DNA of 18,178 nucleotides from the NCBI GenBank assembly GCA_025363495.1, contig JANYDR010000432.1:1-18178 (forward strand), read 5' to 3'. Made by a program: the position numbers and the translations under genes. The DNA comes from Cyclobacteriaceae bacterium. GTDB taxonomy: Bacteria > Bacteroidota > Bacteroidia > Cytophagales > Cyclobacteriaceae. The notes beneath the pieces were generated by a model. That model was given only the letters and a program-made list of their open reading frames with translations. It was not told the DNA's origin and ran no database searches. This document shows positions 1 through 7,259 of this stretch, piece by piece. The stretch's first letter is position 1. The number at the start of each line of letters is the position of its first letter.

Positions 1-2
1 GT

Positions 3-1307
3 GTCTCTGATGTGAAGATGATGACCCAGGCAACTACAAAGACTGGTTTCCGGATTGCTTCTATGACAAAAAGCTTTACGGCAATGGCAATTCTCAGATT
101 ACGCGATGAAGGAAAATTGAGTCTGACAGATCCTGTTTCAAAATATATTCCTGAGGTAGGGAAGGTGAAATATCTCACCAAAGACTCGCAACCGATGACC
201 ATCGAGCATTTATTAACAATGTCAGCGGGTTTCCCCGAAGACAATCCATGGGGCGATCGACAATTAGCGGATACAGATAAAGATCTTATCTCATTGATAA
301 CTGATGGTTTGTCATTTTCAAATGCTCCAGGCTTATCCTATGAATACAGCAATCTTGGATTTGGTATGTTAGGCTACATTGTGAGCAAAGTTTCAGGGAA
401 ACCTTATCAGCAATACATCACTGAAACAATCATTAAACCTCTTGGTATGAATGACACACGTTGGGAATTTACAGAAGTACCCAAAGAACAATTGGCATTA
501 GGTTATCGATGGGAAGACAACACGTTCAAAGAAGAACCTATTCTGCATGATGGTGTCTTTGGCGCAATGGGTGGACTCATTTGTTCAGTGGAAGATTTTA
601 GTAAGTATGTACAGTTTCATTTATCAGCCTGGCCTCCACGTAATGATGAGGAGTCTCCTATCATTAAGAGGAGCTCGTTGAGAGAAATGCATCAACTGCA
701 GCGCTTTGGTGGATTGTATCCAAATGCTACAACGCGAAATGGAATTCCATGTGCCGCAGTATCTGGTTATGGCTATGGATTGGGTATTAGAAAAGATTGC
801 AGCGGCATCATTACTGTGAGACATGGTGGAGGCTTGCCTGGCTTCGGAAGTGAATGGAGAATTTTTCCCGAATTAGGAATCGGAATTGTTTCACTCAGCA
901 ATCTAACCTATGGAGGCTTGGGGACGCAGAATGCAGTTGCTCTTGATACATTGGTATATTTGGCAGACTTAAAGCCAAGAGCACTTCCCGTATCAGCCAT
1001 TCTTCAACAACGTCAGAAAGAAATAACGGAACTTCTACCAAGCTGGTCAGACGATAAGCTGGGAATTCTTGCTGAAAATTTTCTCATGGATCATTCACTG
1101 GACTCATGGAAAAAATCATCATCTGATATTTTTAAAGAATCAGGAAAAATTCTGAAAGTGAATACGTTGACGCCGGAGAATCAATTACGCGGAACGTTTG
1201 TCATTGAATGTGAAAAGAAAAATATTAACGTATTCTTTACGATGACGCCAGAGAGCAAGCCTTTGATTCAACAACTGGATTTAACGTTGGTGGAAAAGGC
1301 GAAGTAG
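3..1307 (+). CDS. Serine beta-lactamase/esterase-like hydrolase, 5' end cut by window
   Basis: A class C beta-lactamase-like serine hydrolase (Beta-lactamase family, PF00144 type). The frame is open to the left edge, so the true start and probably a signal peptide lie outside; the GTG at 12 is not a believable start because the catalytic motif follows after only 16 residues. Counting from that GTG, the nucleophile motif S-M-T-K is at residues 17-20, the Y-S-N motif at 112-114, and H-G-G at 271-273 in place of the K-T-G of true beta-lactamases. All three active-site elements are present and in order, so the enzyme is probably active. The HGG form is common in esterases and D-aminopeptidases of this fold, so antibiotic hydrolysis should not be assumed. 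The last 110 residues or so are a C-terminal extension. The substrate cannot be told from the sequence. Confidence 0.9.
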   Translation, partial: VSDVKMMTQATTKTGFRIASMTKSFTAMAILRLRDEGKLSLTDPVSKYIPEVGKVKYLTKDSQPMTIEHLLTMSAGFPEDNPWGDRQLADTDKDLISLITDGLSFSNAPGLSYEYSNLGFGMLGYIVSKVSGKPYQQYITETIIKPLGMNDTRWEFTEVPKEQLALGYRWEDNTFKEEPILHDGVFGAMGGLICSVEDFSKYVQFHLSAWPPRNDEESPIIKRSSLREMHQLQRFGGLYPNATTRNGIPCAAVSGYGYGLGIRKDCSGIITVRHGGGLPGFGSEWRIFPELGIGIVSLSNLTYGGLGTQNAVALDTLVYLADLKPRALPVSAILQQRQKEITELLPSWSDDKLGILAENFLMDHSLDSWKKSSSDIFKESGKILKVNTLTPENQLRGTFVIECEKKNINVFFTMTPESKPLIQQLDLTLVEKAK

Positions 1308-1346
1308 GATTCGAGATGGAATTTTAGCAAATTAAATGCACGCAGG

Positions 1347-1398
1347 TTTCCACTGAACCCTTAGAATTCCTCTAAAATCAGTGAGAATCCGTGGGAAA
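1347..1398. repeat. Hairpin-forming intergenic element after the hydrolase gene
   Basis: CACTGA at 1351-1356 pairs with TCAGTG at 1378-1383, and TTAGA at 1361-1365 pairs with TCTAA at 1371-1375 around a five-base loop. Outside these, TTTCCAC at 1347 is mirrored by GTGGGAAA ending at 1398. The sequence of the type 'GTGAGAATCCGTGGGAAA' resembles dispersed intergenic repeats I associate with Bacteroidota genomes, but there is no second copy in this window. There is no T-run, so it is not a standard intrinsic terminator. It may be a repeat or a 3' processing hairpin. Confidence 0.4.
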
Positions 1399-1410
1399 TG
1401 TGTTTTCAAT

Positions 1411-1464
1411 ATTTACTTAACAAAAGTGAAACTAATCCATTACATTCACGTTTGTTAAGTAAAT
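1411..1464. promoter_or_regulatory. 20-bp inverted repeat before padR, candidate autoregulatory operator
   Basis: The arm ATTTACTTAACAAA at 1411-1424 is repeated as its exact reverse complement at 1451-1464. Extending inward gives arms 1411-1430 and 1445-1464 that match at 19 of 20 positions around a 14-base spacer. The right arm ends four bases before the PadR ATG at 1468. PadR-type repressors are dimeric winged-helix proteins that usually bind inverted repeats in their own promoter, so an operator is the natural reading. CACGTTTG at 1447-1454 is one mismatch from the Bacteroidota -7 box TAnnTTTG and lies inside the right arm. An RNA hairpin in the leader is the alternative. Confidence 0.55.
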
Positions 1465-1467
1465 CCT

Positions 1468-1794
1468 ATGAAACAACAAACACTCGGAGAATTTGAGGAA
1501 CTGGTACTTCTGACGGTGGCGGCGCTTCATAATGATGCCTATGGTGTGGTTATTTTGGAAAAACTGGAAGACCGCACAAAAAAGAAAATCAACGTCAGCG
1601 CCATTCATGTTGCACTCAAGCGTCTGGAAGACAAGGGCTTTGTGAAATCAAGATTTGGAGGCATCACGACTGATCGTGGTGGAAGAAGAAAAAAATTCTA
1701 TTCCATGACCGCTTTTGGAAAAAGGATGCTGGACAGCCAGTACGAATTAAGGGCCAGTCTATATAAGGAGATTCCCAAAATTTCCTTTGGATAA
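1468..1794 (+). CDS. PadR-family winged-helix transcriptional repressor
   Basis: A 108-residue cytoplasmic DNA-binding protein. Visible PadR features are the N-terminal helix (G-E-F-E-E-L-V-L-L, residues 7-15), the A-Y-G-V motif near 24-27, the recognition helix region V-A-L-K-R-L-E-D-K-G-F-V, and the wing with G-G-R-R-K-K-F-Y-S-M-T-A-F-G-K near 72-86. The length is typical of the short PadR subfamily that accompanies permeases. Its TAA stop shares one base with the ATG of the following permease, so the two are surely co-transcribed and probably translationally coupled. A near-perfect inverted repeat right before the start suggests it represses its own operon. The inducer is unknown. In other bacteria such PadR-permease pairs often respond to toxic compounds, but nothing here names one. 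Confidence 0.92.
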   Translation: MKQQTLGEFEELVLLTVAALHNDAYGVVILEKLEDRTKKKINVSAIHVALKRLEDKGFVKSRFGGITTDRGGRRKKFYSMTAFGKRMLDSQYELRASLYKEIPKISFG

Positions 1795-4379
1795 TGAATA
1801 TTCGTCCTCCAAAAAAAGCCATCTCCTTCTTACGCTGGTTCTGCAGGGAAGACTATATCGACGAGATAGAAGGAGACCTCATTGAGATCTTTGAAAAAGA
1901 ATCTCTCATCTCCCCTCGAAAAGCGAAGTTGAAATTTTTTCTAAGTATTCTGCGATGTTTCAGGCCTGCATTCTTAAAATTATTTAAACCAAGTCATTCA
2001 ACAAATACTACAGATATGTTTCGTCATAATTTTATGATCTCGCTTCGAAGTTTTAAGCGCAATAAAAGCTCCTTCACTATTAATGTTCTTGGACTTTCCA
2101 CGGGACTCGCGTGTTCTTTGCTGATCTATTTATGGGTAATGGATGAGATGAACGTTGATCACTTCAATGAAAAGGATGATCAGCTCTTTGAGGTGCTTGC
2201 AAATTCTTCAAACGCTTCGGGAACACATACAGGCAATGGAACACAAGGCCCACTTGCTACAGCAATGTCACATGAATTGCCGGAAGTTGAACATGGCGTT
2301 ACTGTTGTTCCATTTAATTGGTTTGGAAACAAAGGCGCAATTTCCTTTGGCGATGTCCATCTTAAAGCCAAACCGCAGTTTATAAGTAAGGACTATTTCA
2401 ATGCATTTACCTGCAAAATTGTACAAGGTGATGCATCAAATCCGCTTCCGGATATGAATTCATTGATGATCTCAACTGATCTTGCCCAGAAATTATTTCA
2501 CACAACAGATAATATCATTGGCAAGATTGTCCAATGGAAACACGACGAGCATAGCGGCGATTATCACATCACCGGAGTATTCGAAACGCTACCGTCCAAT
2601 GCAACAAGCTCATTTGATCTCCTGTTTAACTTCGATGAGTTTTCCAATAAACGCAAAGGAATGCTGGGCTGGTTAGACAGTGACCCAAACACTTACCTGA
2701 TTCTTAAAAAAGGAGTTGACGTTGCAGAATTTAATAACAAGATCAAGCACTTTGTGCAATTAAAAGATTCCAAAGTTGAAAGCACGCTAATGGTACAGAA
2801 ATTTTCAGAAAGATACCTGCACGGCAACTACGAAAACGGAGTAGCTATTGGCGGCAGGATATTTTATGTCAACCTGCTTTCAATCATAGGATTTTTTATT
2901 CTTGCGATTGCGTGTATCAATTTCATGAATCTTACAACGGCTAGAGCAACACGCAGAATAAAGGAAGTAGGTGTCAAGAAAACTGTAGGTGCGTCACGAG
3001 CACAATTGATCACGCAATACTTTAGCGAGTCAACTATCATATCATTTGTTTCCTTGATAATTGCCATTGGAATTGTTGTTCTTGTTCTTCCATCATTCAA
3101 TGTTATTACAGGGAAAAATCTCTTCATCCCGATGAACGCCAACCTCGCCATTATTCTCGGCTCGATCTTATTTGTGACCAGCTTATTGGCTGGTGGCTAT
3201 CCTGCAATTTATCTTTCAAGCTTTAATCCCGCGACAGTATTAAAAGGAAAACTACAAACATCTTTTGGTGAGTTATTCGCAAGACAAGGGCTTGTAATTT
3301 TTCAATTCACCATATCCGTCATTCTGATCGTTGCAGTATGGATCGTGTATGAGCAAATGGAATTTATCCAAGGCAAGAATTTAGGTTACAAGAAGGACAA
3401 TATTATAATCCTTGAAATGGAAGGAACACCCGTTGAAAAGCTTCAAAGTTTTCATAATGAATTAAAAAGAACTCCTGGCGTTATTTCAGCAGGTAGTTTT
3501 TATCATAATCTTTCCGGAATGCATGGAAGCATCGAGCTTGACTGGGATGGGAAAACCCCCGATCAACACACTGACTTTGCAAACCTTGAAGTCGGCTATG
3601 ATTTTATCGAGACAATGAATATTGAATTTAAAGAAGGTCATTCCTTTACTCAAACTGAAAAGTCAAAAAATGAGATCATTCTCAATGAAGCAGCGATAAA
3701 ATTCATGAGCTTAAAAGATCCTTTAGGCAAAACTATTCGGTTCTGGGGACACGAACGTCAGATCGTTGGAATAACGAAGGATTTCAATTTTGAATCATTG
3801 CATGAGGAAGTGAAGCCTTGCTTTTTCCAGGTCTACCCGGCCATGTATAATTATGTTGTAAAAATTGAAGGTGGCCGTGAACGAGAAACGGTAGCGCGAC
3901 TTGAAAAACTTCATGGAGCTTTTTCGTCAGGCTATCCTTTTGAATATAAATTTCTCGATGAAAATTACCAGGCATTGTATGCATCTGAACAACGAGTTTC
4001 TGTTTTATCGCGCTATTTCGCAGGCATTGCTGTCATGATTTCATGTCTTGGGCTATTCGCATTAGCTGCGTTTACCGCTGAAAAAAGAATAAAGGAAATA
4101 GGCATCCGCAAAATTTTAGGATCGAGTGAAATTGGAATCATTTATCTACTATCTTCTGACTTCACAAAAATCGTATTCATCTCGATTCTAATCGCTTTAC
4201 CAATCAGTTACATCATGACAAAGTATTGGCTTGATACTTTTGCTTTCAGAATTCCATTGGAGTGGTATTATTTTGTGGGAGCTGGCGCAAGTGCCTTGAT
4301 CATTGCCTGGGTCACCATTGGAGGAAACACCATTAAAGCTGCCCGGGTGAATCCGGTGACCTGTCTGAAAATTGAATAA
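1794..4379 (+). CDS. MacB/FtsX-type ABC permease with PadR-associated N-terminal prefix domain
   Basis: An 861-residue inner-membrane permease. Residues 1-74 are an extra domain found in PadR-linked permeases (R-P-P-K-K-A near the start, then W-F-C-R-E-D and E-I-E-G-D-L); the usual permease start would be the Met at 75. Then follow a first transmembrane helix (about 96-116), a periplasmic MacB-like domain, an FtsX helix bundle from about 353 with the cytoplasmic K-E-V-G-V-K-K-T-V-G-A motif, a second periplasmic domain after about 505, and a last bundle from about 739 with K-E-I-G-I-R-K-I-L-G. The duplicated layout is that of whole MacB-like permeases. No ATPase gene lies nearby, so a shared or distant MacB/LolD-type ATPase must serve it if it transports. 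Substrate unknown. Confidence 0.92.
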   Translation: MNIRPPKKAISFLRWFCREDYIDEIEGDLIEIFEKESLISPRKAKLKFFLSILRCFRPAFLKLFKPSHSTNTTDMFRHNFMISLRSFKRNKSSFTINVLGLSTGLACSLLIYLWVMDEMNVDHFNEKDDQLFEVLANSSNASGTHTGNGTQGPLATAMSHELPEVEHGVTVVPFNWFGNKGAISFGDVHLKAKPQFISKDYFNAFTCKIVQGDASNPLPDMNSLMISTDLAQKLFHTTDNIIGKIVQWKHDEHSGDYHITGVFETLPSNATSSFDLLFNFDEFSNKRKGMLGWLDSDPNTYLILKKGVDVAEFNNKIKHFVQLKDSKVESTLMVQKFSERYLHGNYENGVAIGGRIFYVNLLSIIGFFILAIACINFMNLTTARATRRIKEVGVKKTVGASRAQLITQYFSESTIISFVSLIIAIGIVVLVLPSFNVITGKNLFIPMNANLAIILGSILFVTSLLAGGYPAIYLSSFNPATVLKGKLQTSFGELFARQGLVIFQFTISVILIVAVWIVYEQMEFIQGKNLGYKKDNIIILEMEGTPVEKLQSFHNELKRTPGVISAGSFYHNLSGMHGSIELDWDGKTPDQHTDFANLEVGYDFIETMNIEFKEGHSFTQTEKSKNEIILNEAAIKFMSLKDPLGKTIRFWGHERQIVGITKDFNFESLHEEVKPCFFQVYPAMYNYVVKIEGGRERETVARLEKLHGAFSSGYPFEYKFLDENYQALYASEQRVSVLSRYFAGIAVMISCLGLFALAAFTAEKRIKEIGIRKILGSSEIGIIYLLSSDFTKIVFISILIALPISYIMTKYWLDTFAFRIPLEWYYFVGAGASALIIAWVTIGGNTIKAARVNPVTCLKIE

Positions 4380-4465
4380 GGCTTTGCCAGAGTCAAAACC
4401 AACATTAATTAATAATAGGAATGAAACAAGCAGATAAATAAAGCGTTCTGCTATTGCATTTCTTC

Positions 4466-4481
4466 AAGGTCTTTTGACCTT
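4466..4481. other. Small perfect hairpin upstream of the SnoaL-like gene
   Basis: AAGGTC at 4466-4471 and GACCTT at 4476-4481 are reverse complements around a TTTT loop. It lies between the permease stop (4379) and the ATG at 4506. No strong T-run follows, so termination would be weak. AATTTTTG at 4492-4499, one mismatch from the Bacteroidota -7 box, lies just before the start codon, probably too close to it to be the promoter. Confidence 0.25.
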
Positions 4482-4505
4482 TGTCGTTCTCAATTTTTGT
4501 TAGCT

Positions 4506-5003
4506 ATGAAAAGACTGCTAGTTGCCTTCTTCACGTTGATCGCTTTTACAGCACCTGCACAGGATGAGACTCAGAAAGAGATCATTGATCAGGTTTGGAG
4601 ACCCTTTATCAAAGGATTCAATGATTCAAATACTGATCTATTCATGTCAGTTCATTCAAGGGATGTTATTCGATCTTCACGTGACGATAAAAGTATCCTG
4701 AACTATAAAGAGTATTTGGAGATGCAGCGCAGAGGCGATGAGAAATTATTGGCAAAGGGGAGCAAAAAAATTATTGAGCTCCGTTTTAGTGAGCGTTTCG
4801 CCAGCAACGATTTTGCTATCAATGTTGGCATCTTTAAAACGTCTATCATTTTAAAGAATGGCCAACAGAGCGATTATTATGGACGCTTTCACGTAATAAT
4901 GAGAAAAGAAAGTGGCTATTGGAAAATTCTTGTAGACACGGATTCAACGGAGGGCAGAACAATTGATGAAAGGAGTTTTCTTAACGCCGCTCCGATGGAA
5001 TGA
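4506..5003 (+). CDS. Secreted SnoaL/NTF2-like protein (DUF4440 type)
   Basis: A 165-residue exported protein. I place the start at the ATG at 4506 rather than at an in-frame TTG nine bases earlier, because the ATG gives a clean signal peptide: K-R, a hydrophobic run, then A-P-A-Q with likely cleavage near residue 17. The mature part has the pattern of an NTF2-like cone: an early W-R-P-F-I-K-G-F-N-D helix, a short D-L-F-M-S-V-H segment, and a C-terminal strand with G-R-F-H-V-I-M-R-K-E-S-G-Y-W-K-I-L-V-D. These folds either bind small ligands or act as simple lyases and isomerases, and no catalytic residue can be assigned. Its TGA overlaps the next gene's ATG as ATGA, so the two are translated together. 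Confidence 0.8.
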   Translation: MKRLLVAFFTLIAFTAPAQDETQKEIIDQVWRPFIKGFNDSNTDLFMSVHSRDVIRSSRDDKSILNYKEYLEMQRRGDEKLLAKGSKKIIELRFSERFASNDFAINVGIFKTSIILKNGQQSDYYGRFHVIMRKESGYWKILVDTDSTEGRTIDERSFLNAAPME

Positions 5004-5602
5004 AAGACCCTGTCATCATATTACTGGCGGCGGGCTCTTCATCGCGTATGGGTCAATCCAAACAACTTATAAAAATTGGTGATGAATCCCTTATTGTTCA
5101 AACGACAAAACACGCCATTCAATCTGGGATGAGGACGATTGTCGTGCTTGGTGCAAATGAAATGGAACACAGGATAGCTATCGAAAAGCTTTCTGCAGAC
5201 ATCATCAAAAATACGGATTGGAAAACGGGTATGGGCAGTTCGCTTAAAGCTGGTCTAAAATATATATTAGAGAATGATCCTGACGTTGAGGCCATCATCG
5301 TTGCCGTATGCGATCAGCCCCTTCTTACATCACACCATTTGGTAAAATTAAAAGACCTGCATCAATCATCACGCAAGTCCATCGTAGCTTCTTATTATTC
5401 CGGAACAGAGGGTGTACCAACCCTTTTTCACAAAATACTTTTTACAGAAATACTGAATTTATCAGATGATCAAGGTGCAAAAAAAATTATTCAACGACAT
5501 CCGGATGAGACTATCACGGTCCAATTTCCAGAAGGAGCAACCGACCTGGATACTCCTGAAGATTTGATAAAATTCACTCAGGAATTAAAAAATAGACTTT
5601 AA
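5000..5602 (+). CDS. MobA/MocA-like nucleotidyltransferase
   Basis: A 200-residue cytoplasmic NTP-transferase of the MobA-like fold. The N-terminal nucleotide-binding signature L-A-A-G-S-S-S-R-M-G-Q-S-K is at residues 9-21, G-M-G-S-S-L-K-A-G-L follows near 76-85, and the metal-binding V-C-D-Q-P-L-L appears near 100-106. The pattern is closest to molybdenum cofactor cytidylyl/guanylyltransferases of the MocA/YgfJ type, which attach CMP or GMP to molybdopterin. No XdhC, aldehyde or xanthine dehydrogenase subunit lies next to it in the window, so the cofactor role rests on family resemblance only. The start overlaps the SnoaL-like gene by four bases. A sugar-nucleotide role is less likely but not excluded. 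Confidence 0.85.
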   Translation: MKDPVIILLAAGSSSRMGQSKQLIKIGDESLIVQTTKHAIQSGMRTIVVLGANEMEHRIAIEKLSADIIKNTDWKTGMGSSLKAGLKYILENDPDVEAIIVAVCDQPLLTSHHLVKLKDLHQSSRKSIVASYYSGTEGVPTLFHKILFTEILNLSDDQGAKKIIQRHPDETITVQFPEGATDLDTPEDLIKFTQELKNRL

Positions 5603-5608
5603 CCCAAA

Positions 5609-5639
5609 TGAATTTAATTTAGCGTCCAATTTAAATTCA
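5609..5639. promoter_or_regulatory. AT-rich inverted repeat before the GH20 gene
   Basis: TGAATTTAA at 5609-5617 and TTAAATTCA at 5631-5639 are perfect reverse complements, and the match continues inward by two more pairs after one mismatch. The repeat ends one base before the GH20 ATG. It could be an operator or a leader hairpin. TAATTTAG at 5614-5621 is one mismatch from the -7 box TAnnTTTG. The low complexity of the sequence keeps confidence modest. Confidence 0.3.
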
Positions 5640-5640
5640 G

Positions 5641-7251
5641 ATGTGGTCCAGAAACACGATTGCCTATGTCTTAATTCTTTTTGCAATCGCATCTTGCAAA
5701 CCTTCCGACCCCCCGACCAATCTTTCCGGAGAGAATATTATACCCAAGCCTGTTTCGGTAGCAAACACGGGAAGTTCATTTGAGCTTACAGAAGACACTG
5801 GAATCTATATTGAAGGCTCTGATGAGTTAACATCAATTGGTCAATTTCTTTCAGACAAGCTAGCTCCTTCGACCGGCTTCCCTCTTCCTGTAAAATCAAT
5901 AAAAGGAATTCCAGACAGTGGAAATATTTATATTACCACTCACACCGATGATCAGCTCGGTGCGGAAGGTTATGTCCTGATCATTGCTGAAGATATTATA
6001 AAACTGTCAGCTCCATCTCCTGCGGGACTGTTCCACGGTATTCAGACCATTCGTCAGATCTTACCCTCAAAAATTGAATCCGGCTCTATTCAAAAAGGTC
6101 CATGGAAAATTCCAACTGGCATCATCCGCGATTATCCAAATTACTCCTGGCGAGGAACAATGCTGGACGTAGCTCGACATTTCTTTAGCATAGAAGATGC
6201 GAAGCGATACATTGACTTAGTTAGTTATTATAAAATGAATATAATGCACTTGCATCTCAGCGACGATCAGGGATGGCGCATTGAAATAAAATCATGGCCC
6301 AACCTCACAGCACACGGAGGCAGTACACAGGTAGGTGGTGGAAAAGGAGGATTTTATACGCAGGAACAATATGCTGATATCATTGCTTATGCTCAAAGTC
6401 GGTATATTACTATTGTGCCGGAAATTGATTTACCTGGTCACATCAATTCTGCCTTATCATCTTACGGTGATCTGAACGGTGGAACAATTGTGCCGGAAGA
6501 AGGAAGAGTCAGCCCTGGCACATTACAAGACATTGGTTCCAAATCAAAACCCACTGAATTATACACTGGTGTGGAGGTTGGATGGAGCACGTTACGGGTC
6601 GAGAAAGAAGTAACGTTTAAATTTGTTGACGACGTAGTCCGTGAAATATCCGCCCTGACTCCCGGACCGTATTTTCATATTGGTGGTGATGAGGCAGCAG
6701 CCACAAAAAAGAAAGACTACATCACCTTTATCAATCGCTTCAAAGACATTGTTAAAGCGAATAACAAAATTATGATTGGCTGGGAAGAGATTGCCCAAGC
6801 TGACATCAATTCCGATATCATCACACAATACTGGAAATTATCTAAGTATGCTGAACTGGCTGTGGAGAAAGACAGCAAGCTTATAATGTCACCCTCACGC
6901 AAAGCTTACCTCGATATGAGCTATGATTCCACGTCACGACTTGGTTTACACTGGGCCGCTTACATTGAAGTGGACAGCGCTTATCAGTGGAATTTATCAA
7001 CACAAGTGCCAGGAATCGGAAAGGAACATATCCTTGGAATTGAAGCACCACTTTGGTCAGAGACCATTACGAATATCGATGAACTTGAATATCTGGCGTT
7101 CCCACGCTTGCCCGGGTATGCAGAGATTGGCTGGTCACCTGAGACGAATAGAAACTGGGAAGAGTATAAAATCAGACTAGGAAACCAGGGACCCAGGATG
7201 AAAGAGATGGGGATAGATTTTTATAGATCAAAAAAAATTCCATGGAGGTAA
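5641..7251 (+). CDS. GH20 beta-N-acetylhexosaminidase, lipoprotein
   Basis: A 536-residue glycoside hydrolase family 20 enzyme that removes terminal N-acetylglucosamine or N-acetylgalactosamine. A lipoprotein signal is seen, with lipobox A-I-A-S-C and Cys19 as the lipidated residue, so it is membrane-anchored in the periplasm or at the surface. Residues 30-160 form the GH20b domain. The catalytic barrel starts with the R-G-T-M-L-D-V-A-R-H motif (171-180), followed by H-L-H-L-S-D-D-Q-G-W-R (203-213), V-P-E-I-D-L-P-G-H (259-267) and the catalytic pair D350-E351 in H-I-G-G-D-E-A. The substrate-binding W-S-E motif is near 472-474. All key residues for substrate-assisted catalysis are there. Likely roles are chitin-oligomer, glycan or peptidoglycan turnover. 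No SusC/SusD pair is nearby, so it is not part of a visible polysaccharide utilisation locus. Confidence 0.95.
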   Translation: MWSRNTIAYVLILFAIASCKPSDPPTNLSGENIIPKPVSVANTGSSFELTEDTGIYIEGSDELTSIGQFLSDKLAPSTGFPLPVKSIKGIPDSGNIYITTHTDDQLGAEGYVLIIAEDIIKLSAPSPAGLFHGIQTIRQILPSKIESGSIQKGPWKIPTGIIRDYPNYSWRGTMLDVARHFFSIEDAKRYIDLVSYYKMNIMHLHLSDDQGWRIEIKSWPNLTAHGGSTQVGGGKGGFYTQEQYADIIAYAQSRYITIVPEIDLPGHINSALSSYGDLNGGTIVPEEGRVSPGTLQDIGSKSKPTELYTGVEVGWSTLRVEKEVTFKFVDDVVREISALTPGPYFHIGGDEAAATKKKDYITFINRFKDIVKANNKIMIGWEEIAQADINSDIITQYWKLSKYAELAVEKDSKLIMSPSRKAYLDMSYDSTSRLGLHWAAYIEVDSAYQWNLSTQVPGIGKEHILGIEAPLWSETITNIDELEYLAFPRLPGYAEIGWSPETNRNWEEYKIRLGNQGPRMKEMGIDFYRSKKIPWR

Positions 7252-7259
7252 TTTATTTT

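Noticed and set aside
2864..3151. Minus-strand open frame inside the first permease
   Set aside because: It lies wholly within a strongly supported gene and shows no domain pattern of its own.
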